Shown here in pieces: positions 29,487 to 36,659 of a stretch of 64,000 nucleotides of DNA. Position 1 is the first letter of the stretch. Every line of letters starts with the position of its first letter. Position numbers and translations under genes: made by a program. The DNA is taken from positions 64,001 to 128,000 of IMG/VR virus record IMGVR_UViG_3300044807_000039, one strand, 5' to 3'. Origin of the DNA: a virus. The notes beneath the pieces were generated by a model. That model was not told the origin of the DNA and ran no database searches. It saw only the letters and a program-made list of their open reading frames with translations.

Positions 29487-30740
29487 ATGGAAAAGGCATA
29501 TTTCTCTACTACCGAGGACAAGGTTCAACTCCACATTCCTTTCTCAAAGGCTGGAGTTAATGTCGAAAAGCGCACCGTATCTGGTTACGCTACCATCGAT
29601 AATGCCGATCAGACTGATGACGTTGTAACTAACGAATCCAGTATTGAAGCATGGAAATCTTGGCGCGGTAATGTTCGTGAACAGCATGGCGACCTAGCCG
29701 CCGGACGAGTATTGGACTATCACCCGGAAGAATTTGTCGATGAGCATGGCAAGGTTTATACCGGAATGTATGCAAATGTTTATGTTTCTAAAGGTGCTCC
29801 AACTACCTGGGAGAAGGTTCTAGATGGAACACTTTCTGGTTTCTCAATTGGCGGGGAGATTCAAGAATGCCACACTGAGTATATTCCTGATGAAGAACGT
29901 ACTATTAGATATATTACAAAATACCGTATGGTTGAACTGAGTCTTGTTGATTCGCCAATGAACCAACACTGTAATATTCTTTCCGTACAAAAAGCAGACG
30001 ACGGTACCGCAGTTTATTCGGGTATGGCGATGGACACCGCTATTGATAGCGTATTCTGGTGTTCCGAAGATCGCATTGCAGTTGCAGCACACGCTGATAT
30101 GCGAAAGTGCTCCGCATGCGATAGTGAGATGGAAAACATCGGTTGGTTTGAGCCTGTTGAGGGGCAAGCAACAAAAGATGCAATTCATAAGGTTTTGCAA
30201 GCTAATAATAAGCTTGAAAAGAAGTTTGACGCAGCGAAGGGAGGTTCCGAAATGTCAGATGAAACAAAAGAAGAAGTTAAGACAGTAGATGAGGATGTTA
30301 TTACCACCGACGATACTGAAAATAAAGCCGACACAACCGAAGAAGAAGCAGAGGTTGTAAAAAAGGCAGATGAGCCCGACCTAGCTACTATTACCAAGGC
30401 TCTTGGTGAAATTCAGGCCACTCTTTCCGAAAGTGGGGAGAAGAATCGTGCTGAGACCGTGGAGCAAATCCAGAAGGCAGTTGCATCCGTGAAGGAAGAC
30501 GTTGATGCAAAGCTAGAGGAGCTACTACAAAAGCACGTATCACTAGAGCAGGAAGTCAAGGGATTCAAGGATAACCTTGGTACCGTTGAAAAGAGTCTTA
30601 AGAGTGTACTTGGCGCGGTAGAAAAGTCTAGCGCAGGCAAGAAGTCAGCAGATGTCGAAGACGACACAAGTCTAGAAAAGGCTGACAAGCAAGAAGGTTT
30701 TTGGTCGTCCCGTTTTCTTCCAACTACGTATGACCAGTAA
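29487..30740 (+). CDS. Prohead protease fused to scaffold, 417 aa
   Basis: Residues 15-165 resemble XkdF/HK97-type prohead proteases: VSGYATIDNADQTDDVV, then EQHGD, DGTLSGFSIGGEI and VELSLVDSPMN. Residues about 195-225 hold a C-x2-C (CSAC) insert. From about residue 240 the chain becomes acidic and then long coiled coil (KHVSLEQEVKGFKDNLG), a typical scaffold. AAGGGAGG at 30237-30244 and an in-frame ATG at 30252 (Met256) would make the scaffold alone, as lambda C does with Nu3. Sits between portal and capsid genes. Confidence 0.82.
   Translation: MEKAYFSTTEDKVQLHIPFSKAGVNVEKRTVSGYATIDNADQTDDVVTNESSIEAWKSWRGNVREQHGDLAAGRVLDYHPEEFVDEHGKVYTGMYANVYVSKGAPTTWEKVLDGTLSGFSIGGEIQECHTEYIPDEERTIRYITKYRMVELSLVDSPMNQHCNILSVQKADDGTAVYSGMAMDTAIDSVFWCSEDRIAVAAHADMRKCSACDSEMENIGWFEPVEGQATKDAIHKVLQANNKLEKKFDAAKGGSEMSDETKEEVKTVDEDVITTDDTENKADTTEEEAEVVKKADEPDLATITKALGEIQATLSESGEKNRAETVEQIQKAVASVKEDVDAKLEELLQKHVSLEQEVKGFKDNLGTVEKSLKSVLGAVEKSSAGKKSADVEDDTSLEKADKQEGFWSSRFLPTTYDQ
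30252..30740 (+). CDS. Internal-start scaffold product (nested), 162 aa
   Basis: Nested in-frame product of the protease/scaffold gene. The AGGGAGG Shine-Dalgarno lies seven bases before ATG at 30252, stronger than most in this operon. The product would be acidic (DETKEEVKTVDEDVI...) with a C-terminal coiled coil. Scaffold proteins are needed in excess over protease, which this would provide. Confidence 0.6.
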   Translation: MSDETKEEVKTVDEDVITTDDTENKADTTEEEAEVVKKADEPDLATITKALGEIQATLSESGEKNRAETVEQIQKAVASVKEDVDAKLEELLQKHVSLEQEVKGFKDNLGTVEKSLKSVLGAVEKSSAGKKSADVEDDTSLEKADKQEGFWSSRFLPTTYDQ

Positions 30741-30781
30741 TATAAAATAAAAATATGATAAAGAAAGGAGTGAAGTGACGC

Positions 30782-31771
30782 ATGAGTGAAATTATTGAAA
30801 AGGTAATTAGGACAACTAACACTGCACCGGATAAGCCGGGTATTCTACAGAACGAGCAGGCTGACAAGTTCATCGACTATATGTTTGATGCAACTGTTCT
30901 GCTTAATGGAGATTGCCGTACACACCGTATGCAGGCTCCTATTGCCGACATTGACAAGATTGCAGTTGGACAGAGACTAGTTCGTGTAGCAACTGAGGCC
31001 GTTGACACTGGTGAGAACGCTGGTGCAACCTTCTCCAAGATCTCGCTTACTACTGTAAAGCTACGTCTAGACTGGGAAATTTCTACAGAAACTCTGGAGG
31101 ATAACCTTGAAGGCCGTGACATCGAGGATCACATTGCACGCCTTATGGCGACCGCATTTGGTAATGACCTTGAAGACATCGCCATCAATGGTGACACCGC
31201 AAGTTCTGACGGAACCCTAAAGGCATTCGATGGTTGGTACAAGCGTGCACTTGCAGAGGCTCACGTTGTAGACCTTGGTGGAGCAACCCTTAAGTGGGAA
31301 GCTTTCAACAAGCTACTTAAGGCTATGCCACGTAAGTTTATGCAGAAGCGTGCAGAACTAGCGTTCTACACAGGTACTAACGTACTACAGGACTACCTAT
31401 CTGACTTTATGCAGGCTGGTGGAGATCCTTGGGCGGGTCCACGCGCTGATCAGGCACGTGACGGAGCAGTCCGTACCGAAGGCGCAGCAGGATTCACCGC
31501 TGGTAGGCCATTCGGTGTAGAGCTACGAGAGATCCCGTTGTTTAACGAGACCTCAACTGGTACCTACTCAGGTGCATCGGGCGAGCACGGACACATCGAG
31601 CTTACCTTCCCTAAGAACCGTGTTCTTGGTGTAAGGCGTGAGATTCAGGTCCACCGCGAGTTCAAGCCAAAGAAGGACGCAATTGAATACACCGTATTCA
31701 CACGCGCTGGAGTAAACATCGAGAACGCAGATGCTTACGTGGTTGGCAAGAACCTTAAGGTAGCTAGCTAA
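30782..31771 (+). CDS. Major capsid protein, HK97 fold, 329 aa
   Basis: Located after protease/scaffold and before a strong terminator. Features typical of HK97-fold capsid proteins include an N-terminal arm, LRLDWEISTETLEDN, IARLMATAFGNDLEDIAINGD, and a C-terminal FPKNRVLGVRREIQVHREFKP strand and helix. Good Shine-Dalgarno (AAAGGAGTG). Forms the icosahedral shell. Confidence 0.85.
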   Translation: MSEIIEKVIRTTNTAPDKPGILQNEQADKFIDYMFDATVLLNGDCRTHRMQAPIADIDKIAVGQRLVRVATEAVDTGENAGATFSKISLTTVKLRLDWEISTETLEDNLEGRDIEDHIARLMATAFGNDLEDIAINGDTASSDGTLKAFDGWYKRALAEAHVVDLGGATLKWEAFNKLLKAMPRKFMQKRAELAFYTGTNVLQDYLSDFMQAGGDPWAGPRADQARDGAVRTEGAAGFTAGRPFGVELREIPLFNETSTGTYSGASGEHGHIELTFPKNRVLGVRREIQVHREFKPKKDAIEYTVFTRAGVNIENADAYVVGKNLKVAS

Positions 31772-31783
31772 TAGACAAATTGC

Positions 31784-31809
31784 AAAAGCGGGACTTCGGT
31801 CCCGCTTTT
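31784..31809 (+). terminator. Intrinsic terminator after capsid gene
   Basis: AAAAGCGGGAC with GTCCCGCTTTT around a TTCG loop; the stem includes its own T-run, so it can act in both directions. Confidence 0.88.
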
Positions 31810-31851
31810 GTTCTATCTATGCCCATGTTATAATTGCGAAAGGAGGTTAAA

Positions 31852-32226
31852 ATGAGCAATCTGAACCAGCTAAATAAAAGAGAGCTTGAGAAGCTAGCCG
31901 CGAAGGCAGACGTCGTTCTCGACGGCGATGAGACTAATAAGCAAATTGTTGCTAAGCTAAAAGAAAACAATGTGAGCTACGAATTCTATAAGAAAGCCAT
32001 TCTTGATGCAGAAGACGCGGAGGATGATGGAGAGCCACTATTTGCAGACTCGCCGATTTTGCTTAAGATGGAGCGTCATAATCCAAGCTTTCAAGCATTC
32101 GGTTTTAAATTTACCCGCGAACATCCATATGCACTGATGAGTCCAGAACAGGCACAGCAGATTATTGATACTCATGAGGGTTTTCGTCTTGCATCACCAG
32201 CCGAAGCCAAGTCGTTTTATAGTTAA
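31852..32226 (+). CDS. SAP/HeH-like head protein, 124 aa
   Basis: ATG at 31852 follows AAAGGAGG; a TATAAT box with TGT before it lies at 31829-31834. Residues 1-40 (LNKRELEKLAAKADVVLDGDETNKQIVAKLKE) match the helix-extended-helix (SAP/LEM-like) fold common in phage head genes. The C-terminus (RLASPAEAKSFYS) resembles end tags of head completion proteins. Probably a head-associated minor protein. Confidence 0.65.
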   Translation: MSNLNQLNKRELEKLAAKADVVLDGDETNKQIVAKLKENNVSYEFYKKAILDAEDAEDDGEPLFADSPILLKMERHNPSFQAFGFKFTREHPYALMSPEQAQQIIDTHEGFRLASPAEAKSFYS

Positions 32227-32253
32227 TAAGAAATGTGCTAAAATGAAAGCACT

Positions 32254-33165
32254 ATGAAAGAAATACTAGCAAATACTATTAGTGACGTCTACTACGACGT
32301 ATTTAAGAATGGCGTATTGACTGACGCTACTGGGAACGTGCTGGTTAGTGTTTACAGAGATGGCGTGAAGCTAATTGATTCAGCTGTAGCCACCAAGATC
32401 ACAGGCAAGGTAGGGAAGTACTCCTATACCTTGCCTGTCTCTGTTACCATTAATTTAATTGTGACCGGGGTAGTGCTAGAAGAATCCGAACTAGAAATAG
32501 ATTGGACTTTTACCATTAATTCAAGCACTCTCACCGTTAAGGATTTCTACCGGGTTGTCACTCCATACAGCCCTTGGTCTTATTTTAACGATGCAGGCAC
32601 CAACTACGCAGATTATCTAGAATGCGAGCGTGTAAGCCGTTTCATCATCAATTCCTATTGTGGACAGTCCTTTGGTAAGCGCACTACAACCTATGCCATC
32701 GAGGGACATGGAACCGACAGTCTTAGCTTGCCGGAAAGATTAATGAGATTGACCAGTGTAACCTACCTTAGGAAGTATCCGACTAGACCTGGTTCTAGAA
32801 TTGGATATGCTTCTCCCAGCTGGGAGATTGCTTCTAATGGATGGACTCTTCGAACACAGCCAAATAAAGTAGACCTAGATCCAGTATGGCCAATAAATAA
32901 TGTGTTTACTCGGAACCTGCTCTATAACGTAGCGGGGCTCTGGGGCTACAATGCCGTTCCTGGCCCTATAGAAGAGGCTAGCAAAATACTTACTGCTAAT
33001 CTGCTATGTGCAGATCATAAGTACCGCGATAAATACTTACAGTCGATTAAGATGGGCGAATGGCGTATTCAGTTCCACGACCAGGCATTCGTTGGTACTG
33101 GTGATGCTACTGTAGATAGGCTATTGGTAGACTATAGAAATTACGTGGGGATCGGTTTGATATGA
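32254..33165 (+). CDS. Head-to-tail connector, 303 aa
   Basis: Leaderless: TAAAAT at 32239-32244, nine bases before ATG. The N-terminal 90 residues form an Ig-like domain (DVYYDVFKNGVLTDATGNVLV...). The rest has the features of phage adaptor proteins, including ADYLECERVSRFIINSYCGQSFGKRTTTY and an RLMRLTSVTYLRKYP segment. It is expected to dock on the portal ring. Position after capsid and before stopper and terminator genes agrees. Confidence 0.7.
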   Translation: MKEILANTISDVYYDVFKNGVLTDATGNVLVSVYRDGVKLIDSAVATKITGKVGKYSYTLPVSVTINLIVTGVVLEESELEIDWTFTINSSTLTVKDFYRVVTPYSPWSYFNDAGTNYADYLECERVSRFIINSYCGQSFGKRTTTYAIEGHGTDSLSLPERLMRLTSVTYLRKYPTRPGSRIGYASPSWEIASNGWTLRTQPNKVDLDPVWPINNVFTRNLLYNVAGLWGYNAVPGPIEEASKILTANLLCADHKYRDKYLQSIKMGEWRIQFHDQAFVGTGDATVDRLLVDYRNYVGIGLI

Positions 33166-33602
33166 TAGGTGGATGTTTCTTGTCTGCTGGTTATGCATTT
33201 TATGCTGATGTATATACCAAGCGTAGAACAGTAGACGATGCAACCGGCGAGATCGGTTATAAATGGCAACTATGGAAGACTGTAGATTGCCTAGTCAGTC
33301 CTTTTACTTCTACTAGTTTTAAAGCACAAGGAACCACCGAGACGTTTGGTGATGTATATGAAAAGAAGTCCTACCTGAAGATGCTAACCAAAGAAAACAT
33401 TGGCCGAAACGTACAAGTCACTAATATTCGTCAAAAGTCTACCGATGAATTAGTCTATTATGAAGTCGAGCTTCGTGCTGGACCAGCAACCTGGTATAAC
33501 TCCAGTGGTTCTTCACCGGTATTGGATCCATTCGGTAGGATAATAGAATGGGATACACTTATTCACCGTGCAGATGAGCAGGGCGAAAAAGCCAATGTTT
33601 AA
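33162..33602 (+). CDS. Head-tail stopper-like protein, 146 aa
   Basis: Second in the connector series, with an ATGA overlap. Beta-rich (AFYADVYTKRRTVDDATGEIGYKWQLWKTVDCL) with YEVELRAGPATWYN near the end, similar in order and size to gp16-type stoppers. Assignment rests mainly on synteny. Confidence 0.6.
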   Translation: MIGGCFLSAGYAFYADVYTKRRTVDDATGEIGYKWQLWKTVDCLVSPFTSTSFKAQGTTETFGDVYEKKSYLKMLTKENIGRNVQVTNIRQKSTDELVYYEVELRAGPATWYNSSGSSPVLDPFGRIIEWDTLIHRADEQGEKANV

Positions 33603-34419
33603 TATCACAATGGAAGTAGATAAGTTTGGTAAGGCAGCCAATGTCATTGATGCTGTTTCAGTAGTTGTTAAAAGCAATGTGCACGTTAATGAATTAATCA
33701 AAGCATCAAATACTTTGATTACCGGTGAATTTGTTTTGCATATGTCCAGGGAAACATTAGGGAAGCCACTTAAATTCGGCCATATGTATGAATGGGGAAT
33801 GCTAGGAGATCCTAATGGCCGTTTGTGGAAACATGAATTGCGCGGACGTGGAGCTATGCGCCAACTTACATTTACTTTTAAGGCATCGCAAAAGGCCGTT
33901 CCGGTCGCTCCTGCACTCTCTGCTATTGGTGTTAAAAAGAACCATATCTTTCATATGAAGGCATCTGTCATGGAGCTTGGCCTTCCAGTTCGCATCAGTG
34001 AAAAGCTTGCTAAGGCTTTGGTATTTGAAGCCAAAGAAGTAAAACGTGGAGCGAAAACCAGTGGCACTGGATATGAAACAGGTGGAATTGTATTTCATCG
34101 CGGAGTTATCGAGATTCCTAGAGCTGGTTCAGCAGAAGCTTGGGGATCATTTACCACGGAATTTAATACTTGGTTCGCTTCTGGACTACCAGAAGAAATT
34201 ATTGCTACCGGTCTAACAATTCCGGCCGGTAGAACGATCAAGAGTGCCGTGTTGGCTAAACTTCGTAGTATTGGTAGTGCGAAAGTAAAAAAGAAGACAA
34301 TTGTATTGGAGCCAGCTGGCATAGATAAAAGCTTTGCTGCCACTCTAGAGAAAAGCTTGCAAACAAACTATATTGCCGGAACGGCAACAAGAAGGGCCAT
34401 AACGGATGACAGTGTATGA
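33595..34419 (+). CDS. Tail completion/minor virion protein, 274 aa
   Basis: ATG at 33595 overlaps the previous TAA (ATGTTTAA); another ATG at 33574 is also possible. The middle contains KFGHMYEWGMLGDPNGRLWKHELRG, as in HK97 gp10-type neck proteins. C-terminal half is basic. From its place between stopper and tail terminator, it probably joins head and tail. Confidence 0.6.
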   Translation: MFNITMEVDKFGKAANVIDAVSVVVKSNVHVNELIKASNTLITGEFVLHMSRETLGKPLKFGHMYEWGMLGDPNGRLWKHELRGRGAMRQLTFTFKASQKAVPVAPALSAIGVKKNHIFHMKASVMELGLPVRISEKLAKALVFEAKEVKRGAKTSGTGYETGGIVFHRGVIEIPRAGSAEAWGSFTTEFNTWFASGLPEEIIATGLTIPAGRTIKSAVLAKLRSIGSAKVKKKTIVLEPAGIDKSFAATLEKSLQTNYIAGTATRRAITDDSV

Positions 34420-35038
34420 TGAGGCACCATACTATAGAATTAATAGGTGGATAGAAAATAGACTCAGGGGAATAAAGGAGCTTAATGGTACAGTATTAAG
34501 CTCTCAAGTTATAATTCCTCCTAAGGCTTCCTACGTTACTGACGTTGACACTAACGATAGGTTTAGCGATGTTAGTTCCAATCAGGCTATCCCCTTTTTG
34601 TCTCCAGGTGGAGTGCTACCAGAGACCTTAACTGTTTATAACAGCACTACAAAGGCGTACTCACAATTGCCGGTAGGAACCTATACCGTGGGTCTACATA
34701 AGAATCATGATGAACCATGGAAGCTTTGTGGCCAAATTGCATATACCTTTATGTTTGGTGAGCAGAAAAAGCTTACTGAGATTGTCAACTTTGTTGAAAC
34801 CTTGACCAAGCGCGAGGACAAATCAGCCTACGATTGTAACTGGTTCTATCGTAACGATGCCACTTATCCATTTGATATGAAAAGCATTAATTTTTTGACG
34901 GCAGCCGGTCCAACTCCATCAAAGGATGAGGGTGGACCAGCTCTATTTGTCGTTGCAATTGGTTATGACGCCACCTATGAAGGTCCAAACAGGGTTGGCG
35001 ACTATGGCGACGAAACTGATAGCTTTATGTGGAATTAA
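34406..35038 (+). CDS. Tail terminator-like protein, 210 aa
   Basis: N-terminal helix YYRINRWIENRLRGIKELNG, then mixed strands with TEIVNFVETLTKREDKSAYDCNWFYRND and an ending FVVAIGYDATYEGP. This resembles phage tail terminator and minor tail proteins. Overlaps the preceding gene. It would cap the tail tube before joining to the head. Confidence 0.6.
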   Translation: MTVYDEAPYYRINRWIENRLRGIKELNGTVLSSQVIIPPKASYVTDVDTNDRFSDVSSNQAIPFLSPGGVLPETLTVYNSTTKAYSQLPVGTYTVGLHKNHDEPWKLCGQIAYTFMFGEQKKLTEIVNFVETLTKREDKSAYDCNWFYRNDATYPFDMKSINFLTAAGPTPSKDEGGPALFVVAIGYDATYEGPNRVGDYGDETDSFMWN

Positions 35039-35040
35039 AT

Positions 35041-35070
35041 TTGCGTGATAACGTCTAGATGTGTGATAAT
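35041..35070 (+). promoter_or_regulatory. Promoter for the major tail gene
   Basis: TTGCGT (35041-35046), an 18-base spacer, GATAAT (35065-35070), with TGT before the -10. A leader of about 50 bases carries AGGAGGTG. Confidence 0.6.
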
Positions 35071-35125
35071 AAATTCGGAAGAAGACTCGATCGACTATAA
35101 ATAAAACAGGAGGTGAAAATAAGAT

Positions 35126-35875
35126 ATGGCAAAGGCAACTAACAGAAACGTTATCGTTGGTGCGGCTGCAACCTTTCTTTCTGTAAGTGATTCACTTCAG
35201 AGCGATTGGGATAGTGTAGTCCTTCCGGCGCGTGTACCGGGTACTCCGTACACAAGAACCCTTGAAGCTAATGATGCAGCAAGCGCACCTACTCGTAAGT
35301 GGCGCGGAACTGGTTATACTTCTGGAGGTATTGAGGTTTCCTACAACCCAGACTATGGAGAGGTTGACGTAGATCAACTACTTGATGCTGCAAAGATGTT
35401 CAAGCAGAAGATGAGCGCTACCGTAAAGACTACATTTGCTGAGGCAACTCTAGAAAACTTGCTTGTTGTTTGGGCACAGGGTGGATCTTCACTACGTAAC
35501 GCCGCAGGAAGTGCAACCGCTGTTGACATCGCTGGTAACGTTGTAGACGCAACCAAAGACTTTGAAGGTGTAACCGTTCCAGCCGATGAAGACGTTCTAG
35601 GTCTAGAAGCAGGTTCACTTGGTGTTGAGCCGGTAGAGCGTCAAGTAGTATTCGTTGGACCTTCTCCGCGTGTTGCACCTGGTGGTGTAAACGCTAATAA
35701 GAAGCGTGAGCGAATTTACCACGTTCGTCGTGCACTCAGCGTTGATGCTTCAACCCACTCACTAAAGAAGAATGAGGCGACCTTGTTCCCAGTGAACTTC
35801 CGCCTACTACCTTCCGAGGTATCTGGTGCTGAATATGGTACCATTCGTGATCGTTTGATCCCGGTTTCAGCGTAA
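35126..35875 (+). CDS. Major tail tube protein, 249 aa
   Basis: Very strong AGGAGGTG and its own promoter indicate high expression. Features: a beta-rich N-terminus, TRKWRGTGYTSGGIEVSYNPDYGEVDVDQLLDAAK, and PVNFRLLPSEVSGAEYGTIRDRLI at the end. Location after the terminator and before the chaperone genes, plus a strong terminator directly after, identify the tail tube subunit. Confidence 0.85.
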   Translation: MAKATNRNVIVGAAATFLSVSDSLQSDWDSVVLPARVPGTPYTRTLEANDAASAPTRKWRGTGYTSGGIEVSYNPDYGEVDVDQLLDAAKMFKQKMSATVKTTFAEATLENLLVVWAQGGSSLRNAAGSATAVDIAGNVVDATKDFEGVTVPADEDVLGLEAGSLGVEPVERQVVFVGPSPRVAPGGVNANKKRERIYHVRRALSVDASTHSLKKNEATLFPVNFRLLPSEVSGAEYGTIRDRLIPVSA

Positions 35876-35895
35876 TAATTTTATAGTTTTAAGAA

Positions 35896-35922
35896 AATAC
35901 CTCCCTTCGGGGAGGTATTTTT
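35896..35922 (+). terminator. Intrinsic terminator after the tail tube gene
   Basis: AATACCTCCC with GGGAGGTATT around a TTCG loop, followed by TTTTTG. Limits strong tail-tube transcription from entering the chaperone genes. Confidence 0.9.
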
Positions 35923-35928
35923 GTGCGT

Positions 35929-35958
35929 TTGCCCTGAGTCATCACAATGTGTTAAAAT
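35929..35958 (+). promoter_or_regulatory. Promoter for tail assembly genes
   Basis: TTGCCC (35929-35934), an 18-base spacer, TAAAAT (35953-35958). It starts the transcript for the chaperone and tape-measure genes. Confidence 0.6.
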
Positions 35959-35988
35959 AAAGCTAACAAAGAAAGGGATTAAAAATAC

Positions 35989-36345
35989 ATGAGCAAGCGT
36001 ATTTATACTGTTGAGGAAGTGGAGCTACAGGATTGGGAAACCCCCGTCCGTATTCATCCTCTAACAATTAAGAAGTTCCGCAGACTTGCAGAAATCCTAG
36101 AAAAGCTAAATCCTACCGATGCAGTCAAGGCTAAGAAAGGCTACAAGGAAGAAGCTTTCCTAGATGTCATTCTTGAAGCAACTGCCTTTGCAATGGAAAC
36201 TTTTGAGCCAGAACTTGGCGAAGTTGATAAGCTCGCAGATCATATCGACATGCCAACTATGGAACGCATTCTAGATATTGCCGCTGGAGTGAAATTAAAT
36301 GACCCAAATCTAGCGGCGGCGACGGAGATGGGTGGGAAGAGTTAA
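35989..36345 (+). CDS. Tail assembly chaperone G, 118 aa
   Basis: Acidic-basic mixed helical protein (LTIKKFRRLAEILEKLNP...EEAFLDVILEATAFAMETFEP) at the standard place between tail tube and tape measure. It binds the tape measure during tail assembly. A -1 frameshift near its 3' end would extend it into the following frame. Confidence 0.8.
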   Translation: MSKRIYTVEEVELQDWETPVRIHPLTIKKFRRLAEILEKLNPTDAVKAKKGYKEEAFLDVILEATAFAMETFEPELGEVDKLADHIDMPTMERILDIAAGVKLNDPNLAAATEMGGKS

Positions 36346-36659
36346 TAGAACTAGAAGCTGAAGTTCTATATCTCTATCCAGGAGCCTATAAAAACTTTGA
36401 TGAGCTTGAAGAATATCTTACTAGAGATGAATTAATTAAGATGTACGAAAAAGCTTATGAAGTTCGTAAAGAAGAAAAACGTTTCGCTGCCGCCTTAAAA
36501 GGTATTGATATTGACGAAGGCGCAACAACTGAATTTGATGACATTAAACGTAGGGCAGAAGCTAAGGCAATGGGCCTAAGTGAAGAACAATTCGAGCTTC
36601 ATGGAATAATTAATATTATCGATGAAGACGAAGAAGAATACGAGGATGAAACAGAATAA
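36303..36659 (+). CDS. Tail assembly chaperone T part, made by -1 frameshift
   Basis: The -1 frame is open from 36303 to a TAA at 36657-36659 and overlaps the end of G by 43 bases. It encodes DGDGWEELIELEAEVLYLYPG, then helical KMYEKAYEVRKEEKRFAAAL and a very acidic end (DEDEEEYEDE). No start codon with a Shine-Dalgarno exists near its beginning. The G-rich run GGGTGGGAAG at 36330-36339 is the likeliest slip region, though it is not a classic heptamer. The gene pair is the G-GT arrangement of tailed phages. Confidence 0.75.
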   Translation, partial: PKSSGGDGDGWEELIELEAEVLYLYPGAYKNFDELEEYLTRDELIKMYEKAYEVRKEEKRFAAALKGIDIDEGATTEFDDIKRRAEAKAMGLSEEQFELHGIINIIDEDEEEYEDETE

